DNA from: an uncultured Chitinophagaceae bacterium
GTDB lineage: Bacteria; Bacteroidota; Bacteroidia; Chitinophagales; Chitinophagaceae
Reading direction: 5' to 3'
DNA length: 64,000 nt
Assembly (NCBI GenBank): GCA_937873715.1
Contig: CALMYJ010000029.1
Span: 62,001 to 126,000, forward strand
Shown here piece by piece: positions 43,671-51,624 of this stretch. A program made the position numbers and the translations under genes. The notes under the pieces were generated by a model. It was given only the letters and a program-made list of their open reading frames with translations. It was not told where the DNA came from and ran no database searches. Each line of letters begins with the position of its first letter. The first letter of the stretch is position 1.

Positions 43671-45551
43671 TTAAACGTTTTCGACTAAATCAACCTCTAC
43701 TTTCAAATTATCAATAATAAAATCCTGCCTGCTGGGGGTGTTTTTGCCCATATAATATTCCAGCAATTGCTGTATATGTGTTTCGGGCAGCATCATTACC
43801 GGCTGCAGTTTAATATCGGGGCCAATAAATTTTGCAAACTCATCCGGGCTTATTTCGCCCAATCCTTTAAACCGGGTTATCTCCGGCTTGCTGCCCAGTT
43901 TTTTTATGGCCTGTTGTTTTTCTGTTTCATCGTAGCAATAAATAGTTTCCTGCTTATTGCGTACTCTAAATAGTGGGGTATCTAAAATATACACATGCCC
44001 GTTCTTCACTAAATCAGGAAAAAACTGCAAAAAGAAAGTAAGCAGCAATAAACGGATATGCATACCATCCACATCGGCATCGGTGGCAATTACAATATTG
44101 TTATAGCGCAGGCCATCGTATCCTTCTTCAATATTTAAAGCATGTTGCAGTAAATTAAACTCTTCATTTTCGTACACCACTTTTTTGGTAAGGCCAAAGC
44201 AGTTGAGCGGCTTTCCCCGCAGGCTAAATACGGCCTGTGTTTCCACGCTTCTTGCCTTGGTGATACTGCCGCTGGCGCTATCCCCTTCGGTAATAAAGAT
44301 GGTGGTTTCTTTTTGCTTTTCGGCAATCAGGTCTTTATCCTTGCCTGTGGGTTCATCGTTGTAATGATACTTGCAGTCACGGAGTTTTTTATTGTGCAGG
44401 TTGGCCTTTTTTGCCCTTTCGTTGGCCAGCTTGCGTATACCGCTCAGTTCTTTTCTTTCTCTTTCGCTTTGCTCAATACGCTTTTTGAGCGCTTCAGCCG
44501 TAGAGGGATTGCGATGTAAAAAATTATCCAGCTCTTTGGTTAAAAAATCACCCACAAAATTTTTCATACTTGGGCCACCATCATACACATTCAGTGAGCC
44601 CAGTTTTGTTTTTGTCTGGCTTTCAAATACCGGCTCCTGTACCCTTACGCTTATGGCAGCGCATATACTTCCCCGTATATCAGCCGCATCATAATCTTTT
44701 TTAAAAAACTCCCTCACTGTTTTTATAAAACCTTCCCTGAAAGCAGCAAGGTGCGTACCACCCTGTGTGGTAAACTGGCCGTTTACAAAACTGTAGTACT
44801 CTTCCCCGTAAGTATTTTCATGTGTAATAGCTACTTCAATATCCTCGCCTTTAAGGTGGATGATGGGGTAGCGTATTTCATCAGCATTGGTCTTACGCTG
44901 CAATAAATCCAGCAAACCATTTTTGCTTACATAGCGCTTGCCATTGAGGTTCATTACCAGCCCTGCATTCAGGTAGCAGTAGTTCCAAAACTGGTTATCG
45001 AGGTATTCCTGTACAAAATGAAAGTTTTTAAAAACAGTTTCATCAGGCACAAATGTTATCTGCGTGCCATTCTCTTCTTTGGTTGGCGCTTCTTTGTGCT
45101 CTTTGGTTAAATTACCTTTTTCAAATTCAGCTATTTTTACTTTACCATCCCTAAAGCTTTCTACTTTAAAATATGTACTCAGTGCATTTACCGCCTTGGT
45201 ACCTACGCCATTAAGCCCCACACTTTTTTGAAAAGCCTTGCTGTCGTACTTGGCACCGGTATTAATTTTACTCACCACATCCACCACTTTGCCCAGGGGA
45301 ATACCACGGCCATAATCCCGTATCGTAATTTCTTTGCCGCTAATGGCCACATCCACATGCTTGCCATAGCCCATAGTATGTTCATCAATGCAATTATCAA
45401 TCACCTCCTTCAGCAAAACATAAATGCCGTCATCCGGGCTGCTGCCATCGCCTAATTTGCCGATGTACATGCCGGGGCGCAGGCGTATATGCTCCTTCCA
45501 GTCGAGGCTCCTTATGGAGTCTTCATCGTAACGTATCTCTTTTTCTGCCAT
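43671..45551 (-). CDS. parE: DNA topoisomerase IV subunit B
   Basis: ParE is the ATPase subunit of topoisomerase IV. The 626-residue protein has the GHKL motifs [13 protein letters not shown] (catalytic Glu49), [10 protein letters not shown] and [14 protein letters not shown], a transducer domain, and TOPRIM motifs [10 protein letters not shown] and [14 protein letters not shown]. Its length and lack of a GyrB insert support ParE. The C-terminal codons run into a repeat tract (EN V then stop). A long leader with strong folding potential precedes the ATG. Confidence 0.94.
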   Translation of the reverse strand: MAEKEIRYDEDSIRSLDWKEHIRLRPGMYIGKLGDGSSPDDGIYVLLKEVIDNCIDEHTMGYGKHVDVAISGKEITIRDYGRGIPLGKVVDVVSKINTGAKYDSKAFQKSVGLNGVGTKAVNALSTYFKVESFRDGKVKIAEFEKGNLTKEHKEAPTKEENGTQITFVPDETVFKNFHFVQEYLDNQFWNYCYLNAGLVMNLNGKRYVSKNGLLDLLQRKTNADEIRYPIIHLKGEDIEVAITHENTYGEEYYSFVNGQFTTQGGTHLAAFREGFIKTVREFFKKDYDAADIRGSICAAISVRVQEPVFESQTKTKLGSLNVYDGGPSMKNFVGDFLTKELDNFLHRNPSTAEALKKRIEQSERERKELSGIRKLANERAKKANLHNKKLRDCKYHYNDEPTGKDKDLIAEKQKETTIFITEGDSASGSITKARSVETQAVFSLRGKPLNCFGLTKKVVYENEEFNLLQHALNIEEGYDGLRYNNIVIATDADVDGMHIRLLLLTFFLQFFPDLVKNGHVYILDTPLFRVRNKQETIYCYDETEKQQAIKKLGSKPEITRFKGLGEISPDEFAKFIGPDIKLQPVMMLPETHIQQLLEYYMGKNTPSRQDFIIDNLKVEVDLVENV

Positions 45552-45582
45552 AAAAGCGCTGCCTGTTGTTTTAAATCATGAT

Positions 45583-45680
45583 GTACCCGGCACCTGTAGG
45601 TATTTCGGCTGCAGTGGCGTCGCACTCTTGTACTATGGGTACATTATGCAGCATTTTTTGCAAAGCCATCTACCGGGTAC
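45583..45680 (-). ncRNA. Candidate structured 5' leader of parE
   Basis: Nested inverted repeats are visible: outer GTACCCGG / CCGGGTAC (45583-45590 with 45673-45680, 8 bp), middle GCTGCA / TGCAGC (45608-45613 with 45647-45652, 6 bp), and inner TGTAC / GTACA (45629-45633 with 45639-45643). A small ACCTGTAGGT hairpin lies near the outer stem. All helices are compatible. They lie between a -7-like box and the parE ATG. This could also be a free RNA on either strand; no Rfam family is recognised. Confidence 0.4.
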
Positions 45681-45698
45681 CGGTTTTTACAATAGCGG

Positions 45699-45706
45699 CA
45701 AATATA
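45699..45706 (-). promoter_or_regulatory. Possible -7 box for parE
   Basis: On the minus strand this reads TATATTTG, a perfect TAnnTTTG. It would start a transcript near 45692 with a leader of about 140 bases. No TTTG is seen at the right distance upstream. Confidence 0.45.
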
Positions 45707-45795
45707 GCCAAATGAAAAAAGAGGAAAAGTTTTGGTTTGTCAACAGTATGGGGATAAGTACAGTACTATTTTTGAATCTATTTTAAAAGCCCGGC

Positions 45796-45828
45796 AAAAA
45801 GGCCATTGAGGTTAAAAAGCCTTTTTTT
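45796..45828 (-). terminator. Intrinsic terminator downstream of the YitT gene
   Basis: AAAAAGGC / GCCTTTTT form an 8-bp stem with a 15-base loop, flanked by A and T runs, about 20 bases after the YitT-family stop codon. The long loop lowers confidence. Confidence 0.6.
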
Positions 45829-45847
45829 AAAGTAGTATTGCCATCTT

Positions 45848-46819
45848 TTAATGTTTCAAAGGCCTTTTTTTAATCATGCCGCCTTTCGTGTCTTTTACAC
45901 TATTCATTACTACAAAGGCACCGGGTTCTATTTTTTGTATTTCTGTATTGAGTTTATTTAGTTCAAGCCTTGTAATAACGGTATAAATAATATCAACATC
46001 CTTTGTTTCATCTTTTTTGCCCGAGCCTCTTTTGCCGGCATATACGGTAACACCCCGGCCTAAGGTATTTATAATCATATAGCGTATTTCCTCGCTGTGG
46101 GAGGATACAATAGTTACGCCAATATACTCTTCGATACCTTCTACAATAAAGTCGAGCGTTTTAGAAGCAGAGAGATAAGTTATCATTGAATACAACGCAA
46201 TTTCGATGGATAAAAAATAGGCGGCTGTAGCAAAGATTACCACGTTAATTACAATAATGATATCACCGATGGTGGTAGAAAATTTACGGCTTAAAAAAAT
46301 AGCCAGTACTTCTGTACCATCAATTACGGCCCCACCCCTAACCGCAAGGCCTATGCCCGCCCCCAGGAAAAAGCCACCGAAAATGGCCACCAGCAGGTTA
46401 TCGTTGGTAACATTGGGGAAGCTAACGGAGGCCACCACCAGCGCCAGCACGGCAATGGCAATACTTGTTTTGATGGCAAAATTGCGGCCCATTACTTTAT
46501 AGGCCAACAGAATGAAAGGGATGTTAACCAGTGCAATTAATAAAGAGAGCGGCGTACCCGTAACATTTGATATGAGCAGCGAAATACCGGTAGCACCGCC
46601 ATCAATAAATTTATTGGTCAGCAAAAAACCTTTGAGGCCAAATGCTGCTGAAAATATACCAGTGAGTAACAGCAGAAAATCTTTTGCCAGCCTAATTAGT
46701 GTAATTTTCAGGTCACGAAAATCTTTTGCCGCCCTGTAACTGGAATAGGGTTCATCGGTTTGCCGCCGCTTTTCCCGTAACATTGCGTTGATAATTGCGC
46801 CTGCCCTGAACCTTGCCAT
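45848..46819 (-). CDS. YitT-family membrane protein (DUF161/DUF2179)
   Basis: The 323-residue product has a polar N-terminus of about 45 residues, then five to six hydrophobic segments (LLLLTGIFSAAFGLKGFLL; PLSLLIALVNIPFILLAY; AIAVLALVVASVSF), with the family GGATGISLLI and GGAVIDGTEVLAI motifs. A cytosolic C-terminal DUF2179 domain follows (ITRLELNKLNTEIQKIEPGA; FVVMNSVKDTKGG). YitT proteins are widespread and poorly understood membrane proteins. A promoter of Bacteroidota form precedes it and a terminator follows, so it is probably transcribed alone. Confidence 0.9.
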   Translation of the reverse strand: MARFRAGAIINAMLREKRRQTDEPYSSYRAAKDFRDLKITLIRLAKDFLLLLTGIFSAAFGLKGFLLTNKFIDGGATGISLLISNVTGTPLSLLIALVNIPFILLAYKVMGRNFAIKTSIAIAVLALVVASVSFPNVTNDNLLVAIFGGFFLGAGIGLAVRGGAVIDGTEVLAIFLSRKFSTTIGDIIIVINVVIFATAAYFLSIEIALYSMITYLSASKTLDFIVEGIEEYIGVTIVSSHSEEIRYMIINTLGRGVTVYAGKRGSGKKDETKDVDIIYTVITRLELNKLNTEIQKIEPGAFVVMNSVKDTKGGMIKKRPLKH

Positions 46820-46850
46820 GCTGTAGTGTTTTAGTTGATGCTGATGCGCT

Positions 46851-46882
46851 TAAAATTAGCCATTTGCATCTTAAAACCCAAA
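46851..46882 (-). promoter_or_regulatory. Possible promoter of the YitT-family gene
   Basis: On the minus strand TTTG (46879-46882) is followed after 20 bases by TAATTTTA (46851-46858), one mismatch from TAnnTTTG. The predicted leader is about 25 bases. Confidence 0.4.
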
Positions 46883-46921
46883 TACAGCAAAGTGCACCCG
46901 GTACGGCAGTGCATTTTACAT

Positions 46922-48340
46922 TTAATTCAGCCTGCCCATATAAAAATCCAGCACTTTTTTTCGCAGCATATATTCGTAGCGCACGGCAAGCAAACTGGCA
47001 TTTACCCGGTCGTAATTATTTTTGGCAATCAGGTATTCGGCAGAATGGATCACCCCATTATCAAAACGGGTGGTGGCTATCCTGAATGATTCGGCAAATG
47101 CATCGGCCTGTAGCTGTATGGCGGTGTACCGGTTATAAGTTGCATTGATATTAATTACAGCCTGGTCAATCGCCTGGCGCAACTGTATCCTGATATTGTC
47201 GGCAATAAGCCTGAAATTTTTTTCATCATTTTTGGCCAGTCTTACCGCAGTACGGGTACGCATGGCATTAAAGATGGGTATACTTACGCTTAGGCCTATC
47301 CCCCTTGAAATATTATTTTTAAACTGGCTGCCATAGCTTATAGGATCGGCATTGTAGATGTTTTGCTTACTGATTACAGGAACATTGGCCCCATTTAACT
47401 GCACATAATCACCATTGGGTACCTCGATACTGCCTGTAACGGTGTTACGCATGGCAGCACTGGAAAAGTTGGTACTGGCACCTCCAAATAAAGTAACCGT
47501 GGGAAAGTATAAAGAAGAGGCCGCCTTTACAGCCGCAATACTGCTGTTTACCCTGAGGTTTCCGGCTTTTACGGCCGCCAGTTGCTGCATGGCGGTATGG
47601 TATACTTCGTCGGGCATTACTGCAAAGGGCTGTATGGTTTCCATAATGCCGGTTCGGTCGAAGCTGAGTGTTGTTGCGTAAGGAATGTTCATCAGTTGGG
47701 TAAGCGCCAGCACCGACGACTCAAAATTACCCTGGGCGCTGGCCAGCATCAACTGGTCGCCGGCATACTGGCCTCGCAGGTCGCTTACATTGCCCGGTGG
47801 GGTGGCTCCTTCTTTTGCCAACAGCTCCAGCCGCTCCAACTGGCCTTGCGATGTTGCCGCCTGCTGCCGGGCAAGGGTAATGGCATCCTGGTCGCTCAGC
47901 ACCTGCAGGTAGGCCAGTATCACCTGAAGGGTAAGCTCATCCTTGCGCTGCTGCCATTCCAGTGTAGCGCTGTTAAAGGCCAGTTCGTTTTGCTTAATCA
48001 GGTGGCGCAGGCGCAACCCGTTGAACAGGGGTATGGCTGCCTGTACATCCATGATGCTGGATTTTAACTGCTGGTTGATATACCCGTTGGTAAAGGGATC
48101 GATACTACGGCCGTTGTAAATACTGTAGTTGTAATTAGACTGCAACACAGGTAACCGGTTGTTTTTTGCCTGCTGGTAATTGAGCCCTGCATTTTGCATC
48201 AATACTTCCGATTGCTGCACCCCTATATTTTGCTGCAGGGCAGTTTCGATACAACCCTTTAAAGTGAGTTTTGCTTCCTGCCCACTGGCCGAAATGCCAG
48301 CCAGCAGCAGTATCCCGGATAAAAAAAATATACCTCTCAT
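46922..48340 (-). CDS. TolC-family outer-membrane efflux protein
   Basis: The 472-residue protein has a signal peptide (LSGILLLAGISASGQ) and the two internally repeated outer-membrane-efflux domains of TolC. The first is LTLKGCIETALQQNIGVQQSE and YQQAKNNRLPVLQSNYNYS; the second is ARGIGLSVSIPIFNAMRTRT-like (residues about 345-365) followed by a long helix. It would form the trimeric outer-membrane channel for the export cluster upstream. It is the last gene on the strand, 33 bases after the second ABC ATPase. A weak AAAATGCA / TGCACTTT hairpin follows its stop. Confidence 0.92.
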   Translation of the reverse strand: MRGIFFLSGILLLAGISASGQEAKLTLKGCIETALQQNIGVQQSEVLMQNAGLNYQQAKNNRLPVLQSNYNYSIYNGRSIDPFTNGYINQQLKSSIMDVQAAIPLFNGLRLRHLIKQNELAFNSATLEWQQRKDELTLQVILAYLQVLSDQDAITLARQQAATSQGQLERLELLAKEGATPPGNVSDLRGQYAGDQLMLASAQGNFESSVLALTQLMNIPYATTLSFDRTGIMETIQPFAVMPDEVYHTAMQQLAAVKAGNLRVNSSIAAVKAASSLYFPTVTLFGGASTNFSSAAMRNTVTGSIEVPNGDYVQLNGANVPVISKQNIYNADPISYGSQFKNNISRGIGLSVSIPIFNAMRTRTAVRLAKNDEKNFRLIADNIRIQLRQAIDQAVININATYNRYTAIQLQADAFAESFRIATTRFDNGVIHSAEYLIAKNNYDRVNASLLAVRYEYMLRKKVLDFYMGRLN

Positions 48341-48373
48341 AGTTGCTTAGGTTTATTGCAATAGTTTTTATGA

Positions 48374-49039
48374 TTAAGTTTCTATCCGGCCATCCAGCAG
48401 GTTCACAATGTGGTTGCTGTAAGCAGCATTTTTTTCGGAGTGGGTTACCTGTATGATGGTTACCCCGTCTTCTTTATTGAGCTGTTGAAAAAGTTGCATA
48501 ATCTCTTCCCCCTGTTTGGAGTTGAGGTTGCCTGTAGGCTCATCGGCCAAAATAAGTTTGGGTTTGCTGATTAAAGCCCTGGCAATGCCTACCAGTTGCT
48601 GCTGGCCGCCGCTCAACTGTGCCGGGAACAAATCTTTTTTACCAACTATATTAAAACGGTCGAGCATATCGGCAACCAGTGCCTTGCGTTCGGTTGCTTT
48701 TACATCTTTATACAGCAAGGGCGTTTCGATGTTTTCATATACGGTAAGTTCATCAATAAGATGGTAGGCCTGGAATACAAAACCGATATACTGCTTGTAC
48801 AAAGCAGAGCGTTGTTTTTCTTTTAACGCATGTACCGGTTCTTGTAAAAACCTGTACTCCCCTTCATCAAAACCATCCAGCATACCAATGATGTGCAGCA
48901 GGGTTGATTTGCCCGAACCTGAAGGCCCCATGATGGATACAAATTCGCCTTCTGCAATGCTGAGGTTAATGTCTTTAAGCAGGTAAGTGCGGTTGCCGCC
49001 GGCATTTACCCACTTAAAAATATTTTTCAACTGTATCAT
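48374..49039 (-). CDS. ABC transporter ATPase, MacB/LolD type (second copy)
   Basis: The 221-residue ATPase has Walker [11 protein letters not shown]-loop [19 protein letters not shown], signature [15 protein letters not shown], Walker [12 protein letters not shown] and switch His in VTHSEKN. Two deviations from its paralogue at 56536 are visible: the residue after LSGGQQQ is Leu rather than Arg, and the D-loop reads NLNS rather than NLDS. It lies downstream of three MacB-type permeases but is separated from them by a strong hairpin terminator. It could power the same permeases or act with only one of them. Confidence 0.9.
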   Translation of the reverse strand: MIQLKNIFKWVNAGGNRTYLLKDINLSIAEGEFVSIMGPSGSGKSTLLHIIGMLDGFDEGEYRFLQEPVHALKEKQRSALYKQYIGFVFQAYHLIDELTVYENIETPLLYKDVKATERKALVADMLDRFNIVGKKDLFPAQLSGGQQQLVGIARALISKPKLILADEPTGNLNSKQGEEIMQLFQQLNKEDGVTIIQVTHSEKNAAYSNHIVNLLDGRIET

Positions 49040-49169
49040 ACACTTATTGTTTTTCCGGCTGATAATGCAAACTGGCTGTTATACTTTAAATCCCTGGCGG
49101 TTAGGTATTTCAACCACCGTGCCATTTACCCAAACCCTTACTGGCAAAGGATTTCAAAAACATGCATTG

Positions 49170-49203
49170 CAAAAACTGTCCGAAACCGGACAGTTTTTGT
49201 TTG
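49170..49203. terminator. Strong hairpin terminator inside the export cluster
   Basis: A perfect 13-bp stem (CAAAAACTGTCCG / CGGACAGTTTTTG) with a 4-base loop lies between the last permease and the second ATPase. A and T runs are part of the stem, so it can stop transcription in both directions and may separate or attenuate expression of the ATPase-tolC pair. Confidence 0.85.
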
Positions 49204-49229
49204 AAAGCGAACACAGAAAAACCGGCATA

Positions 49230-51614
49230 TTATTCTGTACGCAACGATTTTACGGGGTTGGCAATAGCCGCCTTTATGGCCTGGAAGCTTACGGTAAGTA
49301 CGGTTATCAGTAAGGCCAGCATGCCTGCAATTACAAATACATTCCAGGATATACTGATGCGGTAATCGTAATTAGAAAGCCAGTTGTTGAGATAATAATA
49401 GGCCACCGGTGCAGCTATGATGCAGGAAATAAGCACCAGCCCTATAAACTCGGCTGAAAGCAGTTTCCAGATATTAAAAACGCCGGCACCCAATACCTTA
49501 CGGATACCTACTTCTTTGGTGCGCTGCTCTGCAACAAAACTTGCCATGCCGAACAAGCCGAGGCAGGAAATACAAATGGCAAGCACGGCAAAATAAGATG
49601 ACAACCTGCCGATCCTTTCTTCTTCTAAAAACTTTTTGCCAAAACTTTCATCTACAAATTTGAAATCGAAAGGCACTGCAGGTACATATTTTTTCCATAC
49701 CGCTTCTATTTTACTAATGGACGCTTTTGCATTTTGCTGCGGATTAAGTTTTAGTATAAGATTAAACATGCTCTCATAGTCATCGAGATGATACAATGAA
49801 GGGCGTACCGGGTAAAAGGGCGACTCCTGCATGATATCACCCACCACACCAATAATGGTAAAGGGCTGGTTTTCCCATTTGAGTATTTTACCTATCGGGT
49901 CGGCAAAGCCCAAAAATTTTGCTGCGGCTTCATTGATGATAAAGGCTGCCGTATCTGTTGCAAAATCTTTTGAAAAATCACGGCCCATTTTGATTTGCCA
50001 GTTTACCGTTTTGCCAAAATCATGCGACACCCTGTTATTGGGAAAATCAACTCCCAGGTTAGGGTCTTTACCCTCCCAGTCGAAACCGCCATTGGTATTC
50101 CACACCTGTGTAAGCGGACTGTTAGAAGCGGCCATACTAACAATAGCGCCGCCGTTTTTCAATTCGGTGGCAATAGCCTCAAAGTGCTGTTTAATTTCAT
50201 TTTCCATCGCTACATTAATGAGGCCGTTTTTATTGTAGCCAATGGGGCGATTTTTTGCATGCTGTATTTGCCGGAACACTATGATAGTACCAATTATCAG
50301 CATTATCGAAACGGCAAACTGGGTAACCACTAATATTTTTCGGGGAATGGACGCATACCTGCCGGCACGGAATGTACCCTTCAGCACTTTTACCGGCTGA
50401 AATGAAGACAGGTAGAATGCCGGGTAACTGCCGGCCAGCAAACCTGTAATGAAAATGAATATAAAACTGCTTAACCAGAAAACTATATTACCCCAGGGTA
50501 CCATAATTTTTTTACCAGCCACATCATTGAATAAGGGTAAAAAAAGCAGTACCAGCAGCAGGCTGAAGCAAAAGGCCAAAAACACCACCACGTACGATTC
50601 AGCAAAAAATTGCTTTACCAGTTGCAAACGAAAAGAACCGATTGCCTTTCTTATACCAACCTCCTTTGCTCTTTTTTCACTTCTTGCAGTAGCAAGGTTC
50701 ATAAAATTGATACAGGCAAGTATGAGCACAAAAACGCCGATGATGCTAAACATTTTTACATAACGGATATTGCCGCCGGTATTTGCCCCGTTTTTAAATT
50801 CATTGTACAAATTCCATTTGCGCATGGGGTGCAAAAAAACCTGCCATTGATACCGGGCTTCTTCTTTACTGATATTATCCAGTTTTACATTCTTAATTTT
50901 TGCCGATACTTTATCCATATCGGCATTATCGGCTACCTGTACATAAGTTTGGCTAAAGTTGCTGCCCCATGGGTTTCGCATGTTGGTGGCCCAGGAGTTT
51001 TGTATCAGCCAAAGCTGCCAGGGCATCATGATTTTTAAATCTTTAAAAGAAGTATTAGCTGGCAAATCTTCGTACACACCCGTAACTTTTACATCATAAT
51101 TACGATCGAATTTTATGGTTTTATTAATAGGGTCTTCTTTACCAAAAACTGCTTCAGCAGCCGATGCTGAAAGCAAAATTGAATAAGGGTCTTTTAATCC
51201 CTGGCTTGTGCCTTTCAGCATTTTAAGCGAAAGCATATCGGGCCCATCCGGCTCAAAAAAATTACCCTCCTGTACAATATGCTTATCGCCTACCGTAAGC
51301 AGGTGACTGCCGCCCCAAGACACCTGTACCACGTATTTAAAATTACTGCCGTATTTAGCCCTCAGCTCAGGCCCCATCAAACCCGGGTTAGACATCTGGC
51401 TTTGCCACTTGCCGTTAAAATTAGCATGCTGCATTACCTGGGCAATACGATCGTAATTTTTATGATACCTGTCGAACGACAGTTCATCATACACCCATAA
51501 ACCAATGAGCATGGCAACAGCCATACCCACTGCCAGCCCGCCAATATTAATGGCGCTGTAGCCTTTGCTTTTAATAAGATTGCGCCAGGCAATTTTGAAA
51601 TAGTTTTTTATCAT
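49230..51614 (-). CDS. MacB-type ABC permease (FtsX and MacB periplasmic core), copy 1
   Basis: The 794-residue protein starts MIKNYFKIAWRNLIKSKGYS at the ATG at 51614; an upstream in-frame ATG at 51677 lies inside the neighbouring gene. An N-terminal helix leads into a large periplasmic core domain. The first three-helix FtsX unit follows (FVLILACINFMNLATARSEKRAKEVGIRKA...), then a second periplasmic region and a final FtsX unit (ISCLGLFGMASFVAEQRTKEVGIRKVLG). This Bacteroidota form is a duplicated FtsX of about 790 residues. It probably moves a lipid, peptide or antibiotic substrate with the adaptor and TolC of the cluster. Confidence 0.9.
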   Translation of the reverse strand: MIKNYFKIAWRNLIKSKGYSAINIGGLAVGMAVAMLIGLWVYDELSFDRYHKNYDRIAQVMQHANFNGKWQSQMSNPGLMGPELRAKYGSNFKYVVQVSWGGSHLLTVGDKHIVQEGNFFEPDGPDMLSLKMLKGTSQGLKDPYSILLSASAAEAVFGKEDPINKTIKFDRNYDVKVTGVYEDLPANTSFKDLKIMMPWQLWLIQNSWATNMRNPWGSNFSQTYVQVADNADMDKVSAKIKNVKLDNISKEEARYQWQVFLHPMRKWNLYNEFKNGANTGGNIRYVKMFSIIGVFVLILACINFMNLATARSEKRAKEVGIRKAIGSFRLQLVKQFFAESYVVVFLAFCFSLLLVLLFLPLFNDVAGKKIMVPWGNIVFWLSSFIFIFITGLLAGSYPAFYLSSFQPVKVLKGTFRAGRYASIPRKILVVTQFAVSIMLIIGTIIVFRQIQHAKNRPIGYNKNGLINVAMENEIKQHFEAIATELKNGGAIVSMAASNSPLTQVWNTNGGFDWEGKDPNLGVDFPNNRVSHDFGKTVNWQIKMGRDFSKDFATDTAAFIINEAAAKFLGFADPIGKILKWENQPFTIIGVVGDIMQESPFYPVRPSLYHLDDYESMFNLILKLNPQQNAKASISKIEAVWKKYVPAVPFDFKFVDESFGKKFLEEERIGRLSSYFAVLAICISCLGLFGMASFVAEQRTKEVGIRKVLGAGVFNIWKLLSAEFIGLVLISCIIAAPVAYYYLNNWLSNYDYRISISWNVFVIAGMLALLITVLTVSFQAIKAAIANPVKSLRTE

Positions 51615-51624
51615 GGCATTTAGT

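Noticed and set aside
45583..45680. SRP, 6S or tmRNA gene
   Set aside because: None of their conserved segments were found; size and helices differ, so it is kept only as an unnamed leader candidate.
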